From the NCBI RefSeq assembly GCF_001908025.1, contig NZ_MQMG01000006.1, positions 22,415 through 86,414 of the forward strand: 64,000 nt of DNA. Direction: 5' to 3'. The notes below the pieces were generated by a model. The model searched no databases and had not been told where the DNA came from. It saw nothing but the letters and a program-made list of their open reading frames with translations. Positions within the stretch are counted from its first letter, which is position 1. Each line of letters starts with the position of its first letter. The position numbers were made by a program, and so were the translations under genes. This document shows positions 7,816 to 16,597 of the stretch, in pieces. Source of the stretch: Geobacillus proteiniphilus (lineage in GTDB: Bacteria > Bacillota > Bacilli > Bacillales > Anoxybacillaceae).

Positions 7816-9015
7816 ATGATGAACTTCGACTTTACACCCGAACAAGAAATGCTGCGGCAAACGGTGCGCAAATTCGTCGATAAAGAAATTATGCCTTATA
7901 TCAAAGAATGGGATGAGTGCGGCGAATTTGACCGCAACATTTTCAAGCGGCTCGCTGAGCTCAATTTAATGGGCGTCTGCATTCCCGAAGAATATGGCGG
8001 CATGGGCATGGATTACAACTCGCTTGCCATCGTCTGCGAAGAGCTCGAACGCGGCGATACGGCGTTTCGCACCGCCGTATCGGTTCACACCGGGCTGAAC
8101 AGTTTGACGCTGTTGCAATGGGGGACGGAAGAGCAAAAACAAAAATACCTTGTCCCGCAAGCACGCGGGGAAAAAATCGGCGCGTTCGGCCTGACCGAAC
8201 CGAATGCCGGCTCGGACGTCGCTTCCATCCAAACGACAGCCGTCCGCGACGGAGATGACTACATTTTAAACGGGCAAAAAACATGGATTTCCCTCGCTGA
8301 CATCGCCGACCATTTTCTCGTATTCGCCTATACGGACAAATCGAAAAAGCATCGCGGCATTTCCGCCTTTATCGTCGAACGGACGATGCCCGGCTTTTCG
8401 TCGCGCCCGATTAAAGGGAAGCTTGGCATCCGCTCCGGCAACACAGGGGAGCTGTTTTTTGACAACGTCCGCGTTCCGAAAGAAAACTTGCTCGGCGAAG
8501 AAGGGGAAGGATTCAAAATCGCCATGTCGGCGCTTGACAACGGCCGCTTCACTGTCGCCGCCGGCGCGGTCGGCCTCATTATGGCATGTCTTGAGGCGAG
8601 CGTCAAATACTGCCACGAGCGAAAAACATTCGGCAAAGAAATCGGACGCCATCAGCTCGTCCAGCAAATGATCGCCCGCATGGAAGCTGGTTTGCAAATC
8701 AGCCGCCTGCTCGTTTACAAAGTCGGCTTTCTCAAAAACGAAGGCCGGCGTTGCACGAGAGAAACATCGCTTGCCAAATGGATCGCCTGCGACTACGCGA
8801 ACCAGGCGGCCGACGATGCCGTGCAAATCCATGGCGCCTACGGCTATTCGAACGAATATCCGGTCGAGCGCTACTTGCGCAACTCGAAAGCGCCGGTCAT
8901 TTACGAAGGAACGCGGGAAATTCATACGATCATGCAGGCCGAATATGTGCTCGGCTACCGCCAAGACAAACCGCTGCGCAAAACGCTGCCGGCATGGCGG
9001 CCGGCTGAAAACTGA
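7816..9015 (+). CDS. Acyl-CoA dehydrogenase
   Basis: About 399 residues. An in-frame ATG at 7705 overlaps the previous stop, but AGGGGG (7801-7806) points to ATG 7816 or 7819, matching where homology to the family begins (MNFDFTPEQEMLRQ). FAD enzyme with GAFGLTEPNAGSD, the helix RKTFGKEIGRHQLVQ and the C-terminal IYEGTREIHTIMQAEYVLG, where Glu is the catalytic base. The text resembles glutaryl-CoA and short-chain dehydrogenases. Cytoplasmic; electrons pass to electron-transfer flavoprotein. It is co-transcribed with the CoA-transferase. Confidence 0.92.
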   Translation: MMNFDFTPEQEMLRQTVRKFVDKEIMPYIKEWDECGEFDRNIFKRLAELNLMGVCIPEEYGGMGMDYNSLAIVCEELERGDTAFRTAVSVHTGLNSLTLLQWGTEEQKQKYLVPQARGEKIGAFGLTEPNAGSDVASIQTTAVRDGDDYILNGQKTWISLADIADHFLVFAYTDKSKKHRGISAFIVERTMPGFSSRPIKGKLGIRSGNTGELFFDNVRVPKENLLGEEGEGFKIAMSALDNGRFTVAAGAVGLIMACLEASVKYCHERKTFGKEIGRHQLVQQMIARMEAGLQISRLLVYKVGFLKNEGRRCTRETSLAKWIACDYANQAADDAVQIHGAYGYSNEYPVERYLRNSKAPVIYEGTREIHTIMQAEYVLGYRQDKPLRKTLPAWRPAEN

Positions 9016-9057
9016 AGCACCGACGAAATCATGGGCGGCCAAACCGCTGACCCGCAC

Positions 9058-9099
9058 AAAAACGCAGCTGCCCCCCATCAACCGATGTGGGGCAGCTGC
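9058..9099 (-). terminator. Terminator between convergent genes
   Basis: GCAGCTGCCCC (9064-9074) pairs with GGGGCAGCTGC (9089-9099). On the minus strand it is followed by GTTTTTG, directly after the DUF3870 stop codon. It may also end plus-strand transcripts. Confidence 0.85.
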
Positions 9100-9417
9100 T
9101 TATGACTCTTTCTCCTCCATTTTGCAATATTGTTTGTACAAATCTTTTAGCGCCGCACACAGAGCAGAATGGGCTTTCCCTAAATACCCTTCGTCAAGCT
9201 CGGCGAGCAGACCGTCGATGCCATCGCGCAGCGAATGGCCGCGAAGCAGGCGGGCCACGTAATCGCGCCCATGTTCGGTGGCGAGCGTGCACGACGCCTC
9301 TACGATCACCCCGTATTTTTTATCAATTTCCGCCGTAATCGTCAGCGTATCGTAAAGGCTTTTCGCCGCCATTCCGGCCGGAAGCCGCGCATGACCAGCG
9401 ATAAACTGCGTTTTCAT
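9100..9417 (-). CDS. DUF3870 domain protein
   Basis: 105 residues starting at ATG 9417, which follows AGAGGGAAAG. The pattern TAEIDKKYGVIVEASCTLAT, ARLLRGHSL, EGYLGKAHSALCAALKDLYKQY corresponds to DUF3870, a small cytoplasmic family of unknown role. The conserved Cys in EASCTLA could be functional. It lies downstream of dabA on the same strand with a 151-base gap, so it may or may not belong to that operon. Confidence 0.8.
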   Translation of the reverse strand: MKTQFIAGHARLPAGMAAKSLYDTLTITAEIDKKYGVIVEASCTLATEHGRDYVARLLRGHSLRDGIDGLLAELDEGYLGKAHSALCAALKDLYKQYCKMEEKES

Positions 9418-9568
9418 CCGCTTTCCCTCTTTCCTCGTCTTTCCTGCTGCTGTTACACCAGCTGCTATCTTATTTCGCGGCGTGCATCCATTTTCCCTGC
9501 CTCGTTTGGCGGTCAGCGAAAAAAAGCCGCCTGCCAAACAAACCCGGCAAGCGGCATATCGTTTCTTT

Positions 9569-12181
9569 TTAGCGTTGCTGTACCGACGCAAGGCGTCCTG
9601 CCTCCCAGCTCACCCACGCCCCGCTGTCTGGGTCAATCGAGGCGAGACGGAGCCAGCCGTTTTGGACTTTGCGCCGAAATTCGCTGTTTTCATTGAGCAG
9701 TCGCTCGATATAGGAAGATGGCGCTTCAATAATAACAAGCAACCGAAGCGGAGAGTGGAACCACTCACGGTCAGACGCGGCGACGGACTGCCACGGCAAG
9801 CCGGCTAGCAAGTCGCTTCCGTTCCCTTGCATGACGCCGATGCCGCCGGTCACCGTCTGGATCGTTTTGTCGCCGCTTCCGTAATGATGCGGCGCCACTG
9901 TCGAAGCATAATATTGCAAGTTGATCCACTGCCCAACCGTGGCCGGCCCAGCGATGATGCCGGCCAGCGCCTCACCGGTCGGATCTTCGCGCCAATCGTA
10001 GCTGTGCAAAAACACCCGGCCGTCTAAATGAACGCCCTTTGTCAACGCCCGCCGGCCAATCAGGAAAGCGGCGTTCCCCGCCAACCCCCATTCCGGACGA
10101 ATTTCACTCCAGTCAACGGCGCGGCGTCGGGCTTCGACGACCGGATCGCGCGGCATGACGCCGACATGCGGCAGCTTCGCCATCCGCTCAGCATTGGCTT
10201 GGCGGCTGACGCCGGCAAGCGCCTGTTTCAGCTGCTCAAACGACTGTTTCGCTGCTTCGGATAACGGCGGCACTTCCACCCAACGCAGCTCGTCAACGGT
10301 TGTGATATGTTCAGCAGCGACGAACACTGTCTCATCCGGTATGACGATTCCCTCTTTCGCCAACCTATCCCGCACGTGCGGCAAGTTGGCCAACGCGGCG
10401 AATACGCGGGCGTTGAACGCCCCGGCCGCGCCGCCGCACGCCCCGCAATCGAGCGCCGAGGCATACGGGTTGTTTGTCGTCTCGCTCTCATGGCCGCAGA
10501 CGACGACAAGCGGGGCAAATGAGGACGTCAAGCCAATGTTGACGAGGAGTTGTTTTACGTATTGCACTTGCTCTTCTTTTGTCAACCCGATCGGCAGCCC
10601 AGTCGTTTCGTCATGCCCTTGGCGATCGAGCGACAGCGTCGTCTTCGGTTTTTGTTGCGCCGACATTTCCGCCTGATGAATGGCTTGCCCGGCCCAAGCC
10701 GGCGCCGCGCTGCGGGCGATCGTATGCAAACCGAGCCACGGCCCGCTCATTTCCGGAAGCAGCAAACCAGCCAGCAGATGCTGCTTGATTTTTTTAAACG
10801 TCCGGCCGACAAAGCGGAACAGATCGCGCCGCCGGCGGTACGGCGCCGCCGTTTCGGGAGAAGCGGTTTCGTTGATTTCGTGCTGCGGCGCGACGATCGC
10901 CGGGCAAGACGGATGGGCGTCATCGCCGTCAAGCACGCGCGTTTGAATCGGCAAGCCGAAAAAGCCAGCGCAGCCGTACGTTTCAAACGGGCCGGCCGCC
11001 TCTACATGACGGCGGAACGGCTCGGAGCGCACATCAATGCAAAACAATAGCTGCGCTGCCGCCTGCTCTTTTGGCTCCTCAGGTTGACGGGTGAGAACCG
11101 CTTCTTTCAGCTTCGCTTCATACGTATCTTCCCACGCCTCAAGCCAAAGATGGCGGCGGCCAATCCGCCAGAACCGATCAGCGAACACCAGACGAGCTTG
11201 ACGGTCTTTTAGCGACAGGCGCCGCCAGTCGTCCAACGTCATGCCGCCCCAGTGGATCCAGGCGGCCAACAGCGGCCCAACCGCACGATCGTCTTCGTTT
11301 TCTTCCTCCTTCAGCGGCAGATGCGGCGCTGTGAACACCCACTCCAGCGACAAACGAACCGCCAAGTAATCAATCAATCCGCCCATTTCGTCACCTGCCT
11401 GGCGCGATTGCCAGACCATCATCCCCGCCCAGCCGGGCAGAGCTAATAAATGCGCTTCTAAATAGACCACGGCTTCCTCATCCTGCACTCCGAGCTGTTC
11501 AAGCGCCCGTTGCAGCGCCTCCTCTGGATGGTGAGGCCAATCGAAAAGCCGTTTCCGCTCCTCCTTGGACAAGGACGGATCAAGAGGCGCCAACCGGCGC
11601 CATGCCCCGTAAAAGCCGCGCTCGCGGTGCGGCAGCGCCCACGCCGCCTCCCCCGGATCGTAAAACAGCTTGCACCATTTGATCATTTGTTGATCCAACC
11701 GCTTTTCCAAACCAAGGCACACAGACCGCGTGCGGATGGAAACAGAGCGCAGCGGCATAGCGGCGGCCAACTCGATCAGTTCCGGCACCTGAAGCGCTTC
11801 TTCGGGCACCGCATCGTTCCAAAGGAGGGCGCGGCATAGCCGTTCCGCTTCATGGCGCGGCGCAGGAAGCGGCTCGTCATCCAACCATCGTTGCAGACGC
11901 CGCTCGATGAAGGAAACGTCAATCTCCCCTTTGGATAGCGCCGCATGAAAAACGGCCATTGGCGGATACAAGTCGATGCCGTAAGCTTCTTGCAGTCGGT
12001 CAGCCGCGTCGACAAACGACTTGTCTTCCATCCCCATCCACGGATGGCGGGCGATAAACGCGGAAATCGGCCAAAGCGGAGCGATCACCTTCGCCGCTTC
12101 GCTGACGATCGCCTCGAGCGGACAAGCGGCTGCTTTTTTTGCCTCCGTTGACCGTTCAAGTGATATGACGCTTCTACTCAT
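9569..12181 (-). CDS. dabA: DabA, inorganic carbon transporter catalytic subunit (UPF0753/DUF2309)
   Basis: 870 residues, family DUF2309 (YbcC). DabA is a large soluble carbonic-anhydrase-like subunit that pairs with membrane protein DabB to accumulate bicarbonate using the cation gradient. The predicted zinc site is intact: C381 and D383 in LLFCIDVRSE, H564 in VCGHESETTN, and C579 in ALDCGACGG, the same spacing order as the characterised protein's Cys-Asp-His-Cys set. No membrane segments. Its ATG overlaps the dabB stop by 8 bases, so the two are translationally coupled. The operon is preceded by the tandem leader at 13800-13926. Confidence 0.95.
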   Translation of the reverse strand: MSRSVISLERSTEAKKAAACPLEAIVSEAAKVIAPLWPISAFIARHPWMGMEDKSFVDAADRLQEAYGIDLYPPMAVFHAALSKGEIDVSFIERRLQRWLDDEPLPAPRHEAERLCRALLWNDAVPEEALQVPELIELAAAMPLRSVSIRTRSVCLGLEKRLDQQMIKWCKLFYDPGEAAWALPHRERGFYGAWRRLAPLDPSLSKEERKRLFDWPHHPEEALQRALEQLGVQDEEAVVYLEAHLLALPGWAGMMVWQSRQAGDEMGGLIDYLAVRLSLEWVFTAPHLPLKEEENEDDRAVGPLLAAWIHWGGMTLDDWRRLSLKDRQARLVFADRFWRIGRRHLWLEAWEDTYEAKLKEAVLTRQPEEPKEQAAAQLLFCIDVRSEPFRRHVEAAGPFETYGCAGFFGLPIQTRVLDGDDAHPSCPAIVAPQHEINETASPETAAPYRRRRDLFRFVGRTFKKIKQHLLAGLLLPEMSGPWLGLHTIARSAAPAWAGQAIHQAEMSAQQKPKTTLSLDRQGHDETTGLPIGLTKEEQVQYVKQLLVNIGLTSSFAPLVVVCGHESETTNNPYASALDCGACGGAAGAFNARVFAALANLPHVRDRLAKEGIVIPDETVFVAAEHITTVDELRWVEVPPLSEAAKQSFEQLKQALAGVSRQANAERMAKLPHVGVMPRDPVVEARRRAVDWSEIRPEWGLAGNAAFLIGRRALTKGVHLDGRVFLHSYDWREDPTGEALAGIIAGPATVGQWINLQYYASTVAPHHYGSGDKTIQTVTGGIGVMQGNGSDLLAGLPWQSVAASDREWFHSPLRLLVIIEAPSSYIERLLNENSEFRRKVQNGWLRLASIDPDSGAWVSWEAGRLASVQQR

Positions 12182-13679
12182 GAACCATCCCCTCCTTTAG
12201 ATAGGACGCCAAATAACGCGGGTGTGCTTCGGTCGCCGCCGGACGCGGTTCACCAAGGTGAACAAGCCACATGTACAGATGAATGGCAAGCATGGAGCTG
12301 CGCCGGTTCGCGATCCATACAGCAACCAGCGCCGCGGCAACAAACAGAGCGCAGACAAGCCATTCGAACGAAGCGGGCGGCAAAAAAGCGGACGGCATCC
12401 CGTTATGAAGCAGCGCCATAAATTGATGGCGCACCGTTTCGGACACCAACGCCAAAGCAACGACAACCGCAAAGCCCAGCCAACGGCCTTCGCGAAAATC
12501 CGTAAGCCGTCCCCAGGCAACCGTTGCCGAGGCCGCAAGCAAAAGCGCGCTCAACAGCCGGGCCGGTTCGTGCGGAGCCGCCTGCCAAAAGGCCCACCCA
12601 AGCAGCACGCCGAGGATGATGCCGCCCGGCCACGAACTGCCTGTTTTTCGCAATCCTGCCCGACCGACTCGCGGCACGACGGACCCGGACTGCAAAAAGA
12701 GCGTCGCTTTAAACAACCCGTGCAACACTAAATGCACTACTGCGGCCCCGTAAGCGCCCAGGGCGCATTGCACAAGCATGACGCCCATTTGCGCCATCGT
12801 CGAACCGACGAGCTGACGCTTATAGTCAACATGAACAAAGCTAACGCCCGTGCCAATCAAAATCGAGGCAAAAGCGATCAGAAACAGCGCCACATGCGCC
12901 CACGTTTCGTTAAAGAGCGGATAAAAGCGCCAAAACAAGAGCCCCCCAGCGTTGACAAGACCGGCATGCATCACCGCTGACACCGGCGTCGGCGTCACGG
13001 CTGATTCCATCAGCCAGCGATGAAACGGCCATTGCCCAGCTGGAATGACGGCAGCCAACATGAGCAATCCGCTCATCACCGCCCTTTCCCATAGAGCGAG
13101 ACGAGCTAAACGTTCCGCCGACAACGCCGAGACGAGCGTCCATTCACCGACTCTCGCCCCAAGCCAAACAGCGGTGAGGGCCACAGCAATCCAACTTGCC
13201 AAAAACAGCATGCCCATCTGCCGGGCAACGAACTGAGCCGGCTCCCATTCTTTTTTCAACGCGGTCAACGCCACAAGCCCCACAAGCGGCAGCCCCCAGC
13301 ACACTGCGATCAACCGCAAGTCGCCGGCCGCCCACGTGAGCGAAGCGGCAAATGACGTCCATGTCAAGAGCGAGAAATACAGCCGATAGCGGCGGTCGCC
13401 GTGCAAATAGCGAACGGCAAACCGTTGAATCGCCCAGCTTAGAAGCGAAATATAAACGGCGGACAGCCAGCTCGTCGCATCAAACCGCCACGGGCCGATG
13501 TCGACCGCGCCGCCGGCGCCGATCCATCCGAATAGCGCCGCCGCCCCCGGCAACAGCAACAGCCAAACGTGCACATGCACATATCGTTCCGACACGCGCG
13601 GAAACAGCCACACGATCGCGCTTAGGAAAACGACCGCAATCGCCGCCAGCCATCCCCATGCGAACCATTCGTTCCCCAT
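12174..13679 (-). CDS. dabB: DabB, NDH-1 subunit 5-like membrane partner of DabA
   Basis: About 501 residues from the ATG at 13679, 8 bases after GGAGGAG; the ATG at 13685 is too close to the site. It is a polytopic protein of the proton-conducting antiporter/NADH dehydrogenase subunit 5 family (PF00361), with about 13 hydrophobic segments. Family residues are visible in PAGQWPFHRWLMESAVTPTPVSAVMHAG and HLVLHGLFKATLFLQSG. With DabA it forms a two-gene inorganic carbon pump in the cytoplasmic membrane. B. subtilis has the equivalent ndhF-ybcC pair. Confidence 0.93.
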   Translation of the reverse strand: MGNEWFAWGWLAAIAVVFLSAIVWLFPRVSERYVHVHVWLLLLPGAAALFGWIGAGGAVDIGPWRFDATSWLSAVYISLLSWAIQRFAVRYLHGDRRYRLYFSLLTWTSFAASLTWAAGDLRLIAVCWGLPLVGLVALTALKKEWEPAQFVARQMGMLFLASWIAVALTAVWLGARVGEWTLVSALSAERLARLALWERAVMSGLLMLAAVIPAGQWPFHRWLMESAVTPTPVSAVMHAGLVNAGGLLFWRFYPLFNETWAHVALFLIAFASILIGTGVSFVHVDYKRQLVGSTMAQMGVMLVQCALGAYGAAVVHLVLHGLFKATLFLQSGSVVPRVGRAGLRKTGSSWPGGIILGVLLGWAFWQAAPHEPARLLSALLLAASATVAWGRLTDFREGRWLGFAVVVALALVSETVRHQFMALLHNGMPSAFLPPASFEWLVCALFVAAALVAVWIANRRSSMLAIHLYMWLVHLGEPRPAATEAHPRYLASYLKEGMVHE

Positions 13680-13720
13680 TGCCATCTCCTCCCCTCATCT
13701 GCTTGCACATCGTTCGAGAG

Positions 13721-13805
13721 AAAAAAGAAAAAACCGGCTATGTCAATCAGGCAAAACGGCCGAAAAAGGCCGTTCCATTGCCTATCGATTGCCCATAGCC
13801 GGTTT
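13721..13805 (-). terminator. Long attenuator-type terminator in dabBA leader
   Basis: On the minus strand AAACCGGCTATG (13805-13794) pairs perfectly with CATAGCCGGTTT (13742-13731) and is followed by TTTTTTCTTTTTT. Inside are CAATC/GATTG, AGGCAA/TTGCCT and AACGGCC/GGCCGTT stems, giving a long imperfect hairpin. It lies upstream of the dabB start, so it can only act on leader transcripts. Its 5' arm begins with the AAACCG that closes the second structured unit. Confidence 0.85.
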
Positions 13806-13926
13806 ACCTTCAACCAATCATCGCTCGATTGTTTGAAGATCTCCCGTTCGTTGTCGCGCGGCAGGCGACGGTCGGTTTCCCTTCAACGAACCTAAGCCCA
13901 CGTAGGTTTTTTGAAGGGCTCCCGAC
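13800..13926 (-). promoter_or_regulatory. Tandem riboswitch-like elements upstream of dabBA
   Basis: Two units with one architecture lie in series on the minus strand. Unit 1 (13926-13871) is GTCGG, GAG, CCCTTCAA, an apical AACCTA/TAGGTT hairpin, TTGAAGGG, AAA, CCGAC. Unit 2 (13846-13800) is CGG, GAG, ATCTTCAA, an AATC/GATT hairpin, TTGAAGGT, AAA, CCG. Both therefore have an outer stem, an internal loop with GAG opposite AAA, an 8-bp stem and a small apical hairpin. The closing strand of unit 2 is also part of the terminator 5' arm, so the two structures compete. I do not recognise the class. Confidence 0.6.
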
Positions 13927-13946
13927 AGCATCGTCCACTATTTTAT

Positions 13947-13984
13947 TCTATACTTACTATACAAAAGTTGTTTCAATTATACAA
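13947..13984 (-). promoter_or_regulatory. Promoter for dabBA leader
   Basis: On the minus strand TTGTAT (13984-13979), a 17-base spacer and TATAGT (13961-13956). An overlapping alternative is TTGAAA (13976-13971), 18 bases, TATAGA (13952-13947). Either starts RNA just ahead of the tandem elements. Confidence 0.6.
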
Positions 13985-14012
13985 TAACTTTGTTGATTTG
14001 TCATGGAAAAAT

Positions 14013-14381
14013 TTATTTTGTCAACTGTTTCTCCAAATCGTTGAACAGCTTAAAGACAATAATCCGCTCACCCGTTTGGGTGCTTAAATCGGTATGAAAG
14101 CTTTTTACTTTTTCACCCGTGATTTCCAAAATCATCTTCTTCAAATCATCGACGCCCGATTCCACCAAACTCGTCCGCGACCGTTTCACCGCCAGCATCC
14201 CTTCCTTCGATTCACAAAGAGCGTACTCAGCAGGTGTCAAGATGCCATGCAGGGAAACGATAATCATATCGCGCAAAATATCGGTTTTCACCGACACCGA
14301 GCCGCGGCCGAGAAAATCTTTTTCCCATTTCGTCAACGCTTTGCTGATTTCCGATTCCATCCAACCTTTTGACTTGTTCAT
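14013..14381 (-). CDS. DUF2294 domain protein
   Basis: 122 residues beginning MNKSKGWMESEISKALTKWEKDFLGRGS, then VKTDILRDMIIVSLHGILTPAEYAL and ITGEKVKSFHTDLSTQTGERIIVF. This is the DUF2294 pattern, a small soluble family without a known function, sometimes labelled Na-translocating decarboxylase without proof. AGGGGG precedes ATG 14381. It lies upstream of the dabBA promoter on the same strand, separated from dabB by about 330 bases of leader. Confidence 0.85.
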   Translation of the reverse strand: MNKSKGWMESEISKALTKWEKDFLGRGSVSVKTDILRDMIIVSLHGILTPAEYALCESKEGMLAVKRSRTSLVESGVDDLKKMILEITGEKVKSFHTDLSTQTGERIIVFKLFNDLEKQLTK

Positions 14382-14805
14382 GCCCTGATCCCCCTAACCA
14401 ACCCGCGGCTTCCCGCCGCCATCCGCCACGTTGCACTGATAAACATTATTATAGCCATAATCGATGGATGGCGCTAGAGCAAAATCGGCAAGGCGTCGAC
14501 AGAAAACGGTTTCATTCGTGTTTTGCCGGGGCATGAGGCATCGTCTATAGGAACAAGAGCAGCGGCCCCGCACCGGTCGCGCCTAAGCCGACACCGGCAT
14601 GCGGCCGCCCCTGTTGAAACAAGAGCGTCCGTTGTTCCGTTGGCTAGCAGGGAAAACAAACGTCCTTGCCGCACATCCTGCGCCCCTATTTTTTGTTGCG
14701 GTTGGGAAAAACCAAGCCATTTCTCCTCCCAAATAACACCGTAATCCAACCTGCGCGGAAACGTCGCCAAGAACAAGCAAACCGGCTTTCTCCTTTCCAA
14801 GATGG
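14382..14805. other. Gene-poor stretch
   Basis: About 420 bases between two minus-strand genes. A TATAAT near 14450 on the minus strand may serve the DUF2294 gene. The frames open here lack ribosome binding sites and family motifs. I see no repeat, RNA or gene that I can support. Confidence 0.4.
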
Positions 14806-16512
14806 CTACTGCTGGGTACACCGGAGCGTCCGCAGCCGGTTCAGCGCCGCCGCCAGCTCGAATCGGCGCGGGCGGGCAAGTTCACCCGGATGCCCTTTTC
14901 GGAACGAAACGGAGCCCAAGCCTTGGCGATCCCATTGTTCTTCGATCGCATCGAGCAGTTGGCGGACGGTTTTCTTTCCGTCGAACCATCCTTTTCGTTC
15001 CATATACAGCAGCGCCGCGGCAATCGCCCGCGTTTGGCTGTCATCGACCAGCTGCTCAAGCGCATAAAGCAATAGATCGGTTTGCCCGTATTGAATGACG
15101 TGCCGTCCGCGCGCGACCGCTTTTTCTTTTTTTCCTTTTTGGCTGTTTAAACTCCCAGGCAGCGGAATGCGCTCATGAATGCAGCCGAACGACTCGCCGC
15201 CTTCCGCTTTCCGTCCCGACGGCATCTGCAAGGCGATTTGTTTTGCCTCTGCCGTCACATCAAACGGGACGTACTGCTCCATTTTGATCACGCAATCCGC
15301 GATATCCAAGTAATCCCCCAATCCGCCGACGACAAGAACGGTCGAAATGCCGTAATCGCGAAATAGTTGACGCGCCTTGTCGATATACGGCGTGATAGGT
15401 TCGGCATCTTTCGCCACGAGCGCCTGCATGCGTCCATCTCGGATGAGCAAATTCGTCGCGCTCGTATCTTCATCAATCAAAAACGCCGATGCCCCCGCTT
15501 CAATCATTTCGATCATGCTCGCGGCCTGTGAGGTGCTGCCGCTCGCGTTTTCCGTCGAAAACTGTTTCGTCTCTTTTCCATACGGCAGCGTGCCAATGAG
15601 CGGGGAAATGTCAACACTGGCGACGCTCCGGCCGTCTTCGGCGCGAATTTTCACCGCCCCGCTGTCTGTGATGACAAACTCCCGCCCGTCGCCGGCGATA
15701 TGGTCATACACGCCGTGCTCTAACGCCTGAAGCAAGGTCGATTTGCCGTGATACCCGCCACCGACAATAAGCGTAACGCCTTTTCGGATGCCCATGCCTT
15801 TCACTGGCTCGGCGCGGTGCGGGACAGGGATCGCGATCTCCAGCTCCGGCGGGCTTTGAAACGGCACCGCCCCGCGTTGCATCGGCTTGTCACTCACTCC
15901 GCTTTCGCGCGGCAAAATCGCGCCGTTTTTGACAAACGCCACCAAACCATGCTCACGCAAATAGCGGCGAATGGCGTGCTGCTGATCGGCAAGCTCGACC
16001 GCCGCACGAATGTCCTCTTCCCGAAGGCCGTACACCGCCCGCTCGATGACGGATGGAATTTGCTCGAAAAAGATGGTCTCGGCTTCTTTCGCCAAAATGC
16101 GCCGCCCATTCGCCGGCAACCCGACCGACAAACAAACCGTAATCGTCTCGTCAGCCACTTGCACCGCCGTCCGTTCGAACACTTTTTGCCCCGGGGCATC
16201 AATCAAGACGAGTCCGCTTTTTCCCGACCCGCGCGCCCGCAGCGGCCATTGCCGCAATTCACGGTGGACGCGGCGCAAAAGCAAATCCTCACAGCGAATG
16301 CGGCGCGGTTTCGTATCGGTCCACTCCGCCGCCAGCGCCGTTTTCACCCGCGGCACGATCACCCGCACCTTGGACGGTTCGGCGAACGGATCGCCTTGCA
16401 CATGGTCAATTGCGAGCGTAAACGTTGGGAACCGATACGTGCCTTCGAGCGCTTTATATGCCTTATAGCTTTTTTGGTCCATGGATCGCAGCCGTTGTCT
16501 GAGCGTTTCCAT
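14806..16512 (-). CDS. ABC-class ATPase domain protein (PF09818-like)
   Basis: 568 residues of the predicted ABC-class ATPase family. The Walker A loop is VGGGYHGKSTLLQALE (about residue 250), a signature-like STENASGSTSQAASMIEMIEAG block precedes Walker B AFLIDEDTSATNLLIRD, and VLVVGGLGDYLDIADCVIKM follows. No membrane domain or partner permease is present, so it is not a classical transporter. The N-terminal 200 residues are specific to this family. Role unknown. The gene is alone on the minus strand with 85 bases to the next gene upstream. Confidence 0.85.
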   Translation of the reverse strand: METLRQRLRSMDQKSYKAYKALEGTYRFPTFTLAIDHVQGDPFAEPSKVRVIVPRVKTALAAEWTDTKPRRIRCEDLLLRRVHRELRQWPLRARGSGKSGLVLIDAPGQKVFERTAVQVADETITVCLSVGLPANGRRILAKEAETIFFEQIPSVIERAVYGLREEDIRAAVELADQQHAIRRYLREHGLVAFVKNGAILPRESGVSDKPMQRGAVPFQSPPELEIAIPVPHRAEPVKGMGIRKGVTLIVGGGYHGKSTLLQALEHGVYDHIAGDGREFVITDSGAVKIRAEDGRSVASVDISPLIGTLPYGKETKQFSTENASGSTSQAASMIEMIEAGASAFLIDEDTSATNLLIRDGRMQALVAKDAEPITPYIDKARQLFRDYGISTVLVVGGLGDYLDIADCVIKMEQYVPFDVTAEAKQIALQMPSGRKAEGGESFGCIHERIPLPGSLNSQKGKKEKAVARGRHVIQYGQTDLLLYALEQLVDDSQTRAIAAALLYMERKGWFDGKKTVRQLLDAIEEQWDRQGLGSVSFRKGHPGELARPRRFELAAALNRLRTLRCTQQ

Positions 16513-16597
16513 GAAACCAGCTCCTTTCCCTCTTCATTTGTTGCCTCAACATGCCCGAGTATGGCGAGACAACCTCTATATTGCCATTTTGAACTGT

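Noticed and set aside
8266..9081. Long minus-strand frame opposite the acyl-CoA dehydrogenase gene
   Set aside because: Antisense shadow caused by GC-rich codon structure; no family motif.
13721..13960. Known riboswitch classes (TPP, cobalamin, SAM, glycine, ydaO, GEMM) or a RAT/ANTAR antiterminator for the dabBA leader
   Set aside because: None of their conserved cores or loops fits; the GAG/AAA internal loop and CTTCAA stem are different.
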